Shown piece after piece: positions 9,124 through 17,356 of a DNA stretch of 64,000 bases. The translations under genes were made by a program, and so were the position numbers. The stretch lies in assembly GCF_031453675.1 (NCBI RefSeq), contig NZ_JAVIZX010000001.1, positions 2,502,001-2,566,000 on the forward strand, in the 5' to 3' direction. The number at the start of each line of letters is the position of its first letter. Within the stretch, counting starts at the first letter, position 1. The notes beneath the pieces were generated by a model that was not told where the DNA came from, ran no database searches, and saw nothing but the letters and a program-made list of their open reading frames with translations. This DNA comes from Paracidovorax wautersii (GTDB lineage Bacteria > Pseudomonadota > Gammaproteobacteria > Burkholderiales > Burkholderiaceae_C).

Positions 9124-9129
9124 CGAATA

Positions 9130-9318
9130 TCACTCATTATTGACAATGCTAACGCAGACCGATTCTTGCGTTGCTAAGCGAACGCCTTTTTGATCGTGGT
9201 GCGCTGTCGGGTCCTCGTCAGTAGTGCCAGTCTGAGCATCACTCGAAACTCCTTCAGCCGTTGAATTGGTTTCAAAAATGCATCTGAAGTCTCCTGGAAA
9301 ATCAGAGCTTTTCACCAA
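9130..9318 (-). CDS. Possible small ORF between virB4 and virD4
   Basis: A 62-codon acidic, Thr/Ser-rich frame without hydrophobic segments fills the gap between virB4 and virD4, and its stop codon overlaps the virD4 ribosome-site region. It starts with TTG or GTG and has no good Shine-Dalgarno sequence. It resembles no family I know. It may be translated as a coupler to virD4 or be spurious spacer sequence. Confidence 0.25.
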   Translation of the reverse strand: MVKSSDFPGDFRCIFETNSTAEGVSSDAQTGTTDEDPTAHHDQKGVRLATQESVCVSIVNNE

Positions 9319-9380
9319 TACGCTTCTTCCACGCTATCAAATGGCGCTGGAACTTGCTACCGTACATTGAAATGTGCGGG

Positions 9381-11873
9381 CTAAGCAATCAAGCGCGGAC
9401 GCAACGGGCTCTTAAACGCCGGCGATTCATCGGACGCAGAAGCGCGTTTGCCCATGCCTTTGCGGTTGTCGTAAAAGTCCTGCAACCAGTGGTGAGGCCG
9501 CAGGTCGTCGATCGAGACGCCTTCGGCCTGGGCGCGCTCACGCAGCACGCTATGCATGATTTCTATGTTGTCCGTGGACGCGGAGATGACCGACAGCGCG
9601 TCGTCCATGCCGCGCAGATCGAGTTGGCACACCGAAGAGCTATGCCCCTGCTTGACCAGGAAGCGACGCGAGCGCTCGTCTAGACGGATCACCACCTGAT
9701 ACTCAGACTCGGTAAGCTTCAAGCCGTCGATGTAATCCTTGCGGCTGGCGTTGGGGTTGGGAAGCAGAATCATGGTGGCCGTCTGCTCGATCAACGCGGC
9801 GGAGATGTCGCTGCCCAGTGCGTCTTCAGGGCTTTGTGTGGCGAAGATGCCCATGCCATTCTGCTTACGAATGGTCTTTTGCTTGTTCTTTGCGAAGTCC
9901 TTGAGGGCACCGCCCCCGTCAAGAATCTTCCAGAACTCGTCCATCACATAGATGAGGCGGCGGCCGTCGATCAGCGCATCGAGACGGTGCAACAGGTAGT
10001 TGACGACCGGCACGCGCACCTCCGGATTGTCGAGAACCTCGGTGTAGTCGAAGCCGATGATGTTGGCCTTTTCCAGGTCGATGGTGTCCTTGGGGTTGTC
10101 GAACACCCAACCTAGCGAGTTGCCAGCAGTCCATTTGCGCAGTCGGATGAAGAGTCCATCGTCCCCCATGTTGGGCAGACTTTTTTGGAAGTTCGTCATG
10201 TTGCGCAGGTGCGCCGGCGTATCGAGCATGGCTTCGACGGCGCGGTAGATTTCTTCTTCCTCCCGAGAGGTGTAGACCGCCTTGCCGGCCAGTACCTTGA
10301 CCAGATCGCTCAGGAAGTGGATGTTGGCTTCTGTCCGCTCGCAATGGAACGGATTGAAGCCGGTGGGCTGGCCGTTCTCTAACGAAAGATAGTTACCTCC
10401 ACACGCGCGTACGAAGATCTCGGCACCGCGGTCTTTGTCGAAGAAGAAAATGGTTGGTGCCGGGTCCAGCTTCTGGATCTGGCTGAGCAGGAAATTGATG
10501 AGCGCAGTCTTGCCAGTGCCAGACTTGCCGATCACCATGGTGTTGGCAATGGCCTTCTCACCGAACGAGTTTTCACCTGGCAACGTGGCGTGGAAGTTGA
10601 AGTAGTAGGGCTGCCCATTAACGGTCTGTAGGGTGGTGACGCAGGCTCCCCACGGGTTGTTGTCGCGCTTGCCGCTCGCGAAATTGTGCAGCGGAGACAG
10701 GCCGAGAAAATTGAGCGAACTCACGTTCGCAAGTCGCGTGCGGTACCTCCAATTGCCGGGAAATTGTGCGTAGAACGCGGCGGTGACGGCGAGGTCTTCC
10801 TTGACCGAGACGAAGCCAGCATTCGACAGTTCAGCGCGGGTGGTTGCAATGTGCTGGGCCAGCGTTGCCTGATCTGGTGCGTAGAGCGCAATGGTGAAGT
10901 GGTACTCGCCGAGCACGAAGTTGCCGGACGTGAGTTGATCCATGGCCTGGTCTAGTTCAATGATCTGACTCACAGCCCTGTCGCCTGAAGAAATCATCAT
11001 GCCCTTCGTGCGTTCCAACGCCTTCAGCGCGTCGTGCCGCCCCATGGGGCTGAAGGAATGGGTGATGACGTACTCGAGATCGAGGTACTTGAGCCCATTC
11101 AAGACGCCGGGGTGCGTGCCGTCAGGGTACTCCTTGATGTTGAGGAGCGCGCCGAAATGGTTGGTGCCGTCAGGCGCGGTGAGCACATAGTCGCCGCTTT
11201 TGGCCGAAAAGCGCTGTCGACTGATGGGCAGGTAACGGTAGACCGGTGCCTTCAGTACCGGAACTGGCTCATCGACACGGTTGAGGAGGTAGCCGAGGAA
11301 TTCGAGCGTTTCAGAGAACACGATGCCGTTCGGCGCCTCATACATGCGCAGGCGAACCGGTGCGTAGTCTTTTAGCACCGCCTCCATGTTGCCAGCGAGT
11401 TCGAGTAGCTTGTCGATGGCTTGTTGTTGTTCCGATGCGAGGCGCGAGGTATCGGTAGACCTTTCAACGAAACGTTTGCCGGTCACCACTGGACGATAGA
11501 TCATCGTCAAGTACAGCTCGTTCTGCATCAGCTTCTGTGCTGAAAGCGCCTGGAAGTAGGCATCGGAAAGCGCTTGGTTGAACGTCTCCTGGAAGCGGCT
11601 GGCGTCGTTCACGCGGCGGCGGCGGCGCACGTCATGCACCCAGAAAGCCACATTGGTGAAGTCTGGCGCACGCAGCGTTTGCAGCATGCGGTTGAACGCG
11701 TTGTGCTTGTGTTCGATGTCCCATTCCTCGCGGCCGACGAAAGGCAGTCCGTCAAGTCGCCAAGTCAGGAAGAAGTCGCCACCCGTTGTTTTGAGCACTG
11801 TTGGGGAGACGTGCGTGGAGATAGGGAGGAACTCGCTGATGGGCGTGTCGGGACTGAAGGGCGACGTGGGCAT
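9381..11873 (-). CDS. virB4: T4SS ATPase VirB4
   Basis: Large inner-membrane-associated ATPase that powers pilus assembly and substrate transfer. The 830 residues match the VirB4/TrbE family: an N-terminal CagE/TrbE-like half, a Walker A at 449-456 (GKSGTGKT) and a Walker B at 640-647 (LIYVMDEF). It is an intact, full-length gene on the same strand as the rest of the cluster. Its position is odd: virB3 and virB4 are normally adjacent, but here virB5, virB6 and the whole effector/immunity module lie between them. Confidence 0.95.
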   Translation of the reverse strand: MPTSPFSPDTPISEFLPISTHVSPTVLKTTGGDFFLTWRLDGLPFVGREEWDIEHKHNAFNRMLQTLRAPDFTNVAFWVHDVRRRRRVNDASRFQETFNQALSDAYFQALSAQKLMQNELYLTMIYRPVVTGKRFVERSTDTSRLASEQQQAIDKLLELAGNMEAVLKDYAPVRLRMYEAPNGIVFSETLEFLGYLLNRVDEPVPVLKAPVYRYLPISRQRFSAKSGDYVLTAPDGTNHFGALLNIKEYPDGTHPGVLNGLKYLDLEYVITHSFSPMGRHDALKALERTKGMMISSGDRAVSQIIELDQAMDQLTSGNFVLGEYHFTIALYAPDQATLAQHIATTRAELSNAGFVSVKEDLAVTAAFYAQFPGNWRYRTRLANVSSLNFLGLSPLHNFASGKRDNNPWGACVTTLQTVNGQPYYFNFHATLPGENSFGEKAIANTMVIGKSGTGKTALINFLLSQIQKLDPAPTIFFFDKDRGAEIFVRACGGNYLSLENGQPTGFNPFHCERTEANIHFLSDLVKVLAGKAVYTSREEEEIYRAVEAMLDTPAHLRNMTNFQKSLPNMGDDGLFIRLRKWTAGNSLGWVFDNPKDTIDLEKANIIGFDYTEVLDNPEVRVPVVNYLLHRLDALIDGRRLIYVMDEFWKILDGGGALKDFAKNKQKTIRKQNGMGIFATQSPEDALGSDISAALIEQTATMILLPNPNASRKDYIDGLKLTESEYQVVIRLDERSRRFLVKQGHSSSVCQLDLRGMDDALSVISASTDNIEIMHSVLRERAQAEGVSIDDLRPHHWLQDFYDNRKGMGKRASASDESPAFKSPLRPRLIA

Positions 11874-11953
11874 GGGGTAGCTTTCTATGGGCTATGGCAG
11901 GGTGCCCGCAAAGTCTCAAGCAATTTGTTTTTCGGATCAGCGGGCGATGCCGG

Positions 11954-12274
11954 TCAAGGTCTGTATCCCCACTGGGCGATGATGGCTTCCAAAATTGCCT
12001 GATTCGGTACGGTCGCGCCGGGACATCCCATCAGGAATCTCCGGCGTGCCGCCGCCGTGGCCGGTGGGTTGAACTTGGGGCTCCAGACTTGGATGCTGTG
12101 AAAGACAGCGATTGGCGCAGCACAGCTGGGACTTGGAGTGCCAAAGCCGGAAACGCTAGCCATGCAGAGAAAGACGGTACAGGGGTCTGGCGCCTGGGCG
12201 CGAGCAGTGGCGCTCAGTCCAAGACCCAAAGCCGAAGCCAATGCGAAATTTCCGCAGACAGTACGTAGATTCAT
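11954..12274 (-). CDS. TrbM-like periplasmic protein
   Basis: A 106-residue product with a signal peptide (MNLRTVCGNFALASALGLGL, ending ARA) and a Cys-rich mature part (PCTVFLCMAS, SPSCAAP, FLMGCPG) spaced as in TrbM proteins of conjugation loci: two cysteines, an FxxI segment, a Thr/Ala-Arg region, then LxxCP. Cysteines are probably disulphide-bonded in the periplasm. The role of TrbM is not well defined; here it lies between the second effector and virB4. The shorter ATG start gives the clean signal peptide. It could instead be a further immunity or accessory protein. Confidence 0.55.
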   Translation of the reverse strand: MNLRTVCGNFALASALGLGLSATARAQAPDPCTVFLCMASVSGFGTPSPSCAAPIAVFHSIQVWSPKFNPPATAAARRRFLMGCPGATVPNQAILEAIIAQWGYRP

Positions 12275-12340
12275 GATCAATACTTTCCTGCACGGGTTGA
12301 GCTGCCGTGCTTTCTTCCAGACAACTGCGATCAAGGTGGC

Positions 12341-13927
12341 TCAGTGAGACAAGGCCGGCGCCGCTTGTTGTTGTGCGGGTTGAACCAGCTGTGGTGGCTG
12401 CTGGGTCCTGGAGTGGTGCTGGGCTTCCGCAAAGGCCTTGCCGCTTTGCGCAATCGGTGTGTGCATGGCATCTACCGTCTGCACATCAACGACCTTCGAG
12501 TGCGCTGTCCCCGGCTTGCCTTGTACGGCGAAGATCTGGCTGTTATCCACACCGCCCAATTGGAGATGGTCGATGCGCGTCAAGCCCGCTCGGTGAGCCG
12601 ATACCGCGACCGCAGCAGCGGCGTTATCGGTCAATTGATCAGACGTGCGGCCAAACTGTGCGTCGACCTTTTGCAAAGCGCTCTGGGCCTGCTTGAACAA
12701 CGGACTGTCTTGAATTTGTAGATCTTGCTGCGATTTCGACAACGGTCCGTCAGCAAGCTTGGCACCGAGTGCCTTCAAAGTGGCTGGGCCCGCTATTCCA
12801 TCTTCTTTAAGATGGTGGTCGTGCTGGAAGGCTTTAATGGCATGTCGGGTGTTGGCACCCATAAGACCGTCAGCCACAATAGTCTTATCGTTGCTGCCTG
12901 TGTAACCCAATTCGGCGAGCTTGGTTTGAAGCTCCTTCAAATCGGCGTCGTAAATCTTGCCGCCTTGCTGAAGCCTTCCTGGATGAATCGCTTTCAGGGC
13001 AGCGTTGATGTCCGGATCGTTGGCCGATTTGGAGGGATCGAAGTTCGCATCGCTCACTTTGGTCTGTGCACGACCGAGTGCGGCGGCCTTTTCTGGGTCG
13101 TTGTAGGCATTCTTGTAGTTTTCCGCGATGGCCGCAGCTTTCGGGCCGTCGTAAGCGCTGTACCTGTTCTTGATCTCGTTGGCCTTTGCGAGCACGTCAT
13201 CGTAGTCTCCACCGTCCTTGAGGACTCGCTCGAGCTTTCTCATTTGGGACGGCATCTGGTTTTCCGTCTTTGCCAGAATGGCGATGGTTTCCAGGCGACG
13301 GTCAGCAGAGATGTTCTCTCCATATTTGTCCAGCACGTCCATGGCGGACTGCGTCGCGTTCTTTACCTGCGGAAAATCGATGTTCTTATGAATCCACTGC
13401 TGGCCTTCCGAGGAAGACGCCCAAGCATTGATGCTGTCGCGGGTGTCCTTATCGATATAGACCAGCGGCGTGTGGGGATCTGCCCTTCGGTTTTTGCCTT
13501 CGCCGATGAAACGCTGCCCGTCACCGTGACTCAACAGGTCTTCCCTCAGTTTCGCCTTGTCTTGAGTGAACGGAAGGCTATGTGCCTGGGCATACTTCGC
13601 GGCTTGGTCCACAACGGCATCCACGTAGGTAGTCTCGCCGGGCTTGAGGGCGGCACCAGAGACCGCGCCGAGCGCCCATGTACCGCGCTGACCGAAGTCG
13701 ACTTGAATAGTGCCGAGCGAGTAGCCGCTATTGTCCCGAACCGAGTCAACATTTCCCCAATTGGGCTCCGACTTGTTGACCGTCACACCGGCAATGGACA
13801 AGTGAAAAGAGGACGCACCTCCCTCGGTGCCGCGACCCACAACGAAATAAGTGGCTCCAGCAACCGCGTTGACATCGCGAGTATCGATGTGGGTGGTGCT
13901 GGCAGTGTTCTCATCTTGATTGGCCAT
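12341..13927 (-). CDS. Predicted T4SS effector: peptidoglycan hydrolase with XVIPCD tail
   Basis: A 528-residue protein without a signal peptide, as expected for a VirD4-recruited substrate. Residues about 25-180 look like a lysozyme-type domain: Glu54 followed by GYSLGTIQ at 68-75, a Glu...Ser/Thr-Gly-x-x-Gln arrangement seen in goose/lambda-like lysozymes. Residues about 325-390 form a PG_binding_1 repeat (ending GIAGPATLKALGA). Residues 408-528 are an XVIPCD: SPLFKQAQSAL start, DHLQL, IFAVQGKPGTAHSK, then a Gln/Pro-rich end. The upstream gene encodes an LprI-type lysozyme-inhibitor homologue, its likely antidote. Expected role: cleaving the wall of neighbouring bacteria after delivery to their periplasm. 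The catalytic assignment is inference. Confidence 0.8.
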   Translation of the reverse strand: MANQDENTASTTHIDTRDVNAVAGATYFVVGRGTEGGASSFHLSIAGVTVNKSEPNWGNVDSVRDNSGYSLGTIQVDFGQRGTWALGAVSGAALKPGETTYVDAVVDQAAKYAQAHSLPFTQDKAKLREDLLSHGDGQRFIGEGKNRRADPHTPLVYIDKDTRDSINAWASSSEGQQWIHKNIDFPQVKNATQSAMDVLDKYGENISADRRLETIAILAKTENQMPSQMRKLERVLKDGGDYDDVLAKANEIKNRYSAYDGPKAAAIAENYKNAYNDPEKAAALGRAQTKVSDANFDPSKSANDPDINAALKAIHPGRLQQGGKIYDADLKELQTKLAELGYTGSNDKTIVADGLMGANTRHAIKAFQHDHHLKEDGIAGPATLKALGAKLADGPLSKSQQDLQIQDSPLFKQAQSALQKVDAQFGRTSDQLTDNAAAAVAVSAHRAGLTRIDHLQLGGVDNSQIFAVQGKPGTAHSKVVDVQTVDAMHTPIAQSGKAFAEAQHHSRTQQPPQLVQPAQQQAAPALSH

Positions 13928-13963
13928 GGGCTACTCCATTGTTAACAAGTTGCGACTAACGGA

Positions 13964-14410
13964 CTACCGATCGTTTGCGATCGACAAATACTCTTCCAGA
14001 ACATTGGCGCGTTCGCAGAGGCGGAAAATCTCTTTCTGCATGACTTGAAAACTACTCACCGTCTCGCTGCCGTAGAGTGATGACTCAAAGGTTTTGCTGG
14101 TGTTGTGCAAATCAAGCCAGGCGCGCTCGGCGCGGACCAGAGTGTCCTTGGCCGCGCCGCGCTGCTTACTGAGCAGCGATTTGTAAGCAGCGTTCAATCG
14201 CGCGTTTTGTAGTTTCTTCTCCGCAGATTGACAGGCGGCGAGAGCAACGTTGTCTGACTCCGCTTTTTCAACGCATCCATAGAACACATTGCTAATGCCT
14301 GTAGGCGCTTGACGTTTGATGACCTGAGCAGTGCTTTCATACGCCAGGGCGCCAGAGCCATACGCAAAGAGTGCGAGGCTGAGGAAGAACATTCTGGTTG
14401 CTGTTTTCAC
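13964..14410 (-). CDS. LprI/DUF1311-type periplasmic lysozyme inhibitor, predicted immunity protein
   Basis: A 148-residue exported protein: signal peptide (FFLSLALFAYGSGALA), then the LprI pattern of YGCVEKAES, ALAACQSAEKKLQNARLNAAYKSLL, a Leu-rich spacer and AERAWLDLHN. LprI-like domains inhibit lysozymes. It is encoded 36 bases before the peptidoglycan-hydrolase effector, so it probably protects the producer and its kin from that effector in the periplasm. It starts at GTG with a good GAGGTGG site eight bases upstream. Pairing with this particular effector is inferred from order only. Confidence 0.75.
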   Translation of the reverse strand: MKTATRMFFLSLALFAYGSGALAYESTAQVIKRQAPTGISNVFYGCVEKAESDNVALAACQSAEKKLQNARLNAAYKSLLSKQRGAAKDTLVRAERAWLDLHNTSKTFESSLYGSETVSSFQVMQKEIFRLCERANVLEEYLSIANDR

Positions 14411-14574
14411 TGGATACCACCTCGATAGGCGAAAGGGTTGAAAGAAAGTGTTTGCTCAGTTTCACGAGTAGCGTCACCCGATCCGTCCCAGGCGGAGCCG
14501 CCAGGACGATGGAGAGGTCGCTCGTGGTCATGCTGATGAGGTGGACGATGCCACCATCAACGCAAGGTCACGCC

Positions 14575-16014
14575 TCAGACCGACATGCTCGGCTGCTGCT
14601 GCTGCTGCTGATGTGGCTGCTGGATTTGATGTGACAACGCAAATTGCGCTTGCTCAGCCTTGTTCAGCGCCTGGACATAGCTGATGGAGCTGTCTTCAAT
14701 AGGGGTGTTCATGGCTTGCACGGTGGGCACATGGACCACCTTGGCGTGCGCCGTGCCTGGCGCACCCTGCACCGCAATGAGCTTGTTGCCGTTCTCACCC
14801 AGGGCCACATGATCGATCTGCTTGAAACCTGATTGACAAGCCGCTGCAGCCAACGTGCCGGCAGCATTGCAGGTGCGCTGGTCGGATGCAATGCCGTGTT
14901 GGGCATTGATCTTCTCTATCCCTTTAAGGGACTGCATGTAGAGTCCGTTGCCGGGGTGTTCTGACTGGCTCATGCTGCCGAACCACGACCCCGGATGCAC
15001 GACCTTGTCAATGATGCGGGAGGCGCCTTCGCGTCCCGCGTCACGGGCGCGTTCCAGTGCGTCACCGGCGCGTTCCAGTGCCTCTCCTGCCCGACGAGCA
15101 CCTGTCCCTATCCTATCGCGTGCTGCGTCATAGACCTGGCCTGCGGCCTGGCCCACTGCATTGATGCCATGGCCGACGGTCTGGCCGGCCTCGATGCCTG
15201 TCTGCAAGGGAAAGGATGCAATGGAGCGGGCATTGTGCAAGTCATCGCGGTAGCGGTCGATCATGCTGTGATGGGCGCTGTAGCGTGCCACGTTCTCCGG
15301 CGAAATGATCGATTGGCCCAGCAGCTTGCTGTTGGGCACGAAATTGTCGATCGAATGCGCATCAAAATCAGTAGCAGCTATGGGGTTACGCGCACTGAGA
15401 GCGCCGCCGCCGTCGCGGTAGCCGGCCGCGCCTAGCGTGTCGATATCTTGCTGGACTGCGTAGACACGCACCTCGCCAAAGTGCGAACTGGCTGCGCTCA
15501 CCGGGTCGCCCGCGCGAATGTGATTGATGACTTGGTGGCCGCCTTCCGGAACGCCATGCACCAGCCCGGCTGCACCGTAGGCGTTGAAGGTTTCGCCTTT
15601 CAGGCCGAATTTGTGCGCTTCCAACTCGGCCAGCGTGCCACCCAGCGAATGGCCGGTGACGGTGACATTGAATGGCTTTCCGCTTTCCAGTGCCTCGGCC
15701 TTGGCTTGCGCCAGCACCTTTGCCGTGAAAGCTGAGGCATCGGCCGCTTGTGCGTTGACGCCCGCCAACGCCATGCCGGCATCGACGCCCCCGTCGCGCA
15801 ACGGTTCGCGATCAAATTCGGTGCCGCGATAGCTGATGATGAATTCACCCGTATCGACTCGCTCGTAGGCCGTTGCCTGAAAGCCCGTTCGGGGGTTGTC
15901 GACATGGTCGGCGGTTCTATACGTCACACCACCCAGGATGACTTCCTCTTCGAGCTTATGACTGTTGTACGAATCCTGTGCCAGCAGCGCGTAATCCGTC
16001 GACTTGATGGTCAT
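14575..16014 (-). CDS. Predicted T4SS effector: class-3 lipase with XVIPCD tail
   Basis: A 479-residue protein with no signal peptide. The N-terminal ~240 residues are an alpha/beta-hydrolase of the lipase class 3 type: SYRGTEFD (oxyanion region), nucleophile elbow GHSLGG at 121-126 (Ser123), a candidate Asp near 170 (RAGDP) and His220 (DFDAHSID). Residues 300-335 are Arg/Glu-rich with a short internal duplication (GEALERAGDALERARDA). Residues about 345-479 form an XVIPCD: DHVALGENGNKLIAVQG, GTAHAKVVHV, MNTPIEDSS and a Gln-rich terminus. Expected to hydrolyse membrane lipids of target cells. The gene overlaps its predicted immunity gene by ATGA. Confidence 0.85.
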   Translation of the reverse strand: MTIKSTDYALLAQDSYNSHKLEEEVILGGVTYRTADHVDNPRTGFQATAYERVDTGEFIISYRGTEFDREPLRDGGVDAGMALAGVNAQAADASAFTAKVLAQAKAEALESGKPFNVTVTGHSLGGTLAELEAHKFGLKGETFNAYGAAGLVHGVPEGGHQVINHIRAGDPVSAASSHFGEVRVYAVQQDIDTLGAAGYRDGGGALSARNPIAATDFDAHSIDNFVPNSKLLGQSIISPENVARYSAHHSMIDRYRDDLHNARSIASFPLQTGIEAGQTVGHGINAVGQAAGQVYDAARDRIGTGARRAGEALERAGDALERARDAGREGASRIIDKVVHPGSWFGSMSQSEHPGNGLYMQSLKGIEKINAQHGIASDQRTCNAAGTLAAAACQSGFKQIDHVALGENGNKLIAVQGAPGTAHAKVVHVPTVQAMNTPIEDSSISYVQALNKAEQAQFALSHQIQQPHQQQQQQPSMSV

Positions 16015-16619
16015 TGGAAATTCTCCTTGGCAGAGAGCGATATAGAGAAGGTGTTCGCCGGATCCTTGAATTCGGCCCGGGTTGCGTTGCCGCTGCTGAC
16101 ACGTGGACGGTCGCTTTTTGGTGCCTTGGCGTGCTCGCTGACAAAAGAAATATTGTTGAAATATCGCGCAACTGATTTGCCAGCCAGCACTTCATCCAGG
16201 GAGATGGAGTGAGCAAAAACCAGGTCTCCAACTCGCAAACCGAAGTTAACGAAACGCATGGACCAGCGGCAAAGGCCCTGCCCGAAGTAGTCCTCGTCCG
16301 TCAACAGGTCAACATAGATGTCGCCCTTGTATGACGTGTCGCTCAGTCTGCGCAAGGACACCGGTACATTCTCTCTAGGAGTCAACGTCGCACCACTGAA
16401 AGGGGTGAGCGGTACGCAAGCACCGTTCGTCACTTCATAACCAGTGAATCCATCGACGGAGTCAAATGGCCCTGGAGCGCCTTCGATGGACAAGGTGATT
16501 TCATAGCGCATCTTCGGATGCGGATTGAATTTGACATCAGGTTTCTTCATGGGCTTTCCAAGCGCAGGGAGAGTGAAGGGTAAAAGACTGAAAAAAGTAG
16601 TGGCGAAGCGGCGCCTCAT
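16011..16619 (-). CDS. Predicted immunity protein for the lipase effector
   Basis: About 202 residues with an Arg-led signal peptide (MRRRFATTFFSLLPFTLPAL) and a mature beta-rich domain with two cysteines (NGACVPL and GLCRWSM). It matches no family I can name. The stop overlaps the effector start by four bases, so the two are translationally coupled with the antidote first, which is how immunity genes of lipase-type effectors are commonly placed. Periplasmic location fits a lipase that acts from the periplasm. An ATG eight codons upstream is also possible, but it adds an acidic leader before the signal peptide. Confidence 0.65.
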   Translation of the reverse strand: MRRRFATTFFSLLPFTLPALGKPMKKPDVKFNPHPKMRYEITLSIEGAPGPFDSVDGFTGYEVTNGACVPLTPFSGATLTPRENVPVSLRRLSDTSYKGDIYVDLLTDEDYFGQGLCRWSMRFVNFGLRVGDLVFAHSISLDEVLAGKSVARYFNNISFVSEHAKAPKSDRPRVSSGNATRAEFKDPANTFSISLSAKENFQ

Positions 16620-16843
16620 GTCAATTTCACTTTCAAGGTGCATTGGTTCCGCGGGAGCAATCGAACTTGGGTAATTTGATCGGCCGCATGAATCATGTTG
16701 AATTAATAGCTGCCGACTCCAGGCGGAGCAAAAAATTTTGCGCAGGCGCGTCTGGCCCTGGAAATACCTTCATGCCTAGTCCAATCTTCATCCCCAACAT
16801 GGCGGAATTTGAGGCCTTATAGGTCTTTATCGACAATTTTGAG

Positions 16844-17356
16844 CTAACGGATACGAACTGGGGGACTGCATGCGCTGTAGTAGGTTTCGCAGTTCTTGTC
16901 TTTCTCTTTGCACTTTTGCATGCCCGCAATAACCACCTCGCTCAGCGTCGCATCAGCTCCCCGGTAATACCCTAAATCACCGATCGTGAACGCTGTGCAG
17001 CCGTTTTTATAGGAAATTTCGGACTGGCATTTGATGCCGCCTCGAGCTTTGCAATCGTTCAATGCACTCTGCTGCGCAGCGTATTCACTTTGCAGTCCAG
17101 TGGCGACGCCCAGTATGCCTTTGGGTCCATCGAATGCAACTGCTCCCCAGCGGTCCTCCCACAAAGGCACTGGAGCGCTGGGCGCTTGCTGTTGTCCGCC
17201 GCCGCTCGTGGCGCTGTTACTAGGAATAGGAGCACATCCTGCTGTCGTGCCACCACCAATTGGGTAGTAACCTGCCGGGCAGTTACCCTCGGCGCGCACG
17301 CCCATGCTTAGGTAACAAAGAACAAATAGCACACTGAATGAGTTGATGCGATTCAT
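16844..17356 (-). CDS. DUF4189 exported protein linked to virB6
   Basis: A 170-residue protein with a signal peptide (FSVLFVLCYLSMGVRA), a Gly/Ser/Gln-rich linker and a DUF4189-type domain beginning at WGAVAFDG, with ALNDCKARGG, YKNGCTAF and NCETYYSAC. It has many cysteines, likely disulphide-bonded. The start overlaps the virB6 stop by ATGA, so it is co-expressed with the apparatus. Its role is unknown; accessory factor or orphan immunity protein are both plausible. The next 225 bases to the lipase immunity gene hold nothing I recognise. Confidence 0.6.
   Translation of the reverse strand: MNRINSFSVLFVLCYLSMGVRAEGNCPAGYYPIGGGTTAGCAPIPSNSATSGGGQQQAPSAPVPLWEDRWGAVAFDGPKGILGVATGLQSEYAAQQSALNDCKARGGIKCQSEISYKNGCTAFTIGDLGYYRGADATLSEVVIAGMQKCKEKDKNCETYYSACSPPVRIR

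Noticed and set aside
12725-13945. 406-codon plus-strand frame opposite the peptidoglycan-hydrolase effector
   Set aside because: The minus-strand frame has coherent lysozyme-like, PG-binding and XVIPCD domains with a good ribosome site; the plus frame has none.
16693-16929. Small minus-strand frame after the DUF4189 gene
   Set aside because: Overlaps the DUF4189 3' end in another frame, lacks a ribosome site and resembles nothing.
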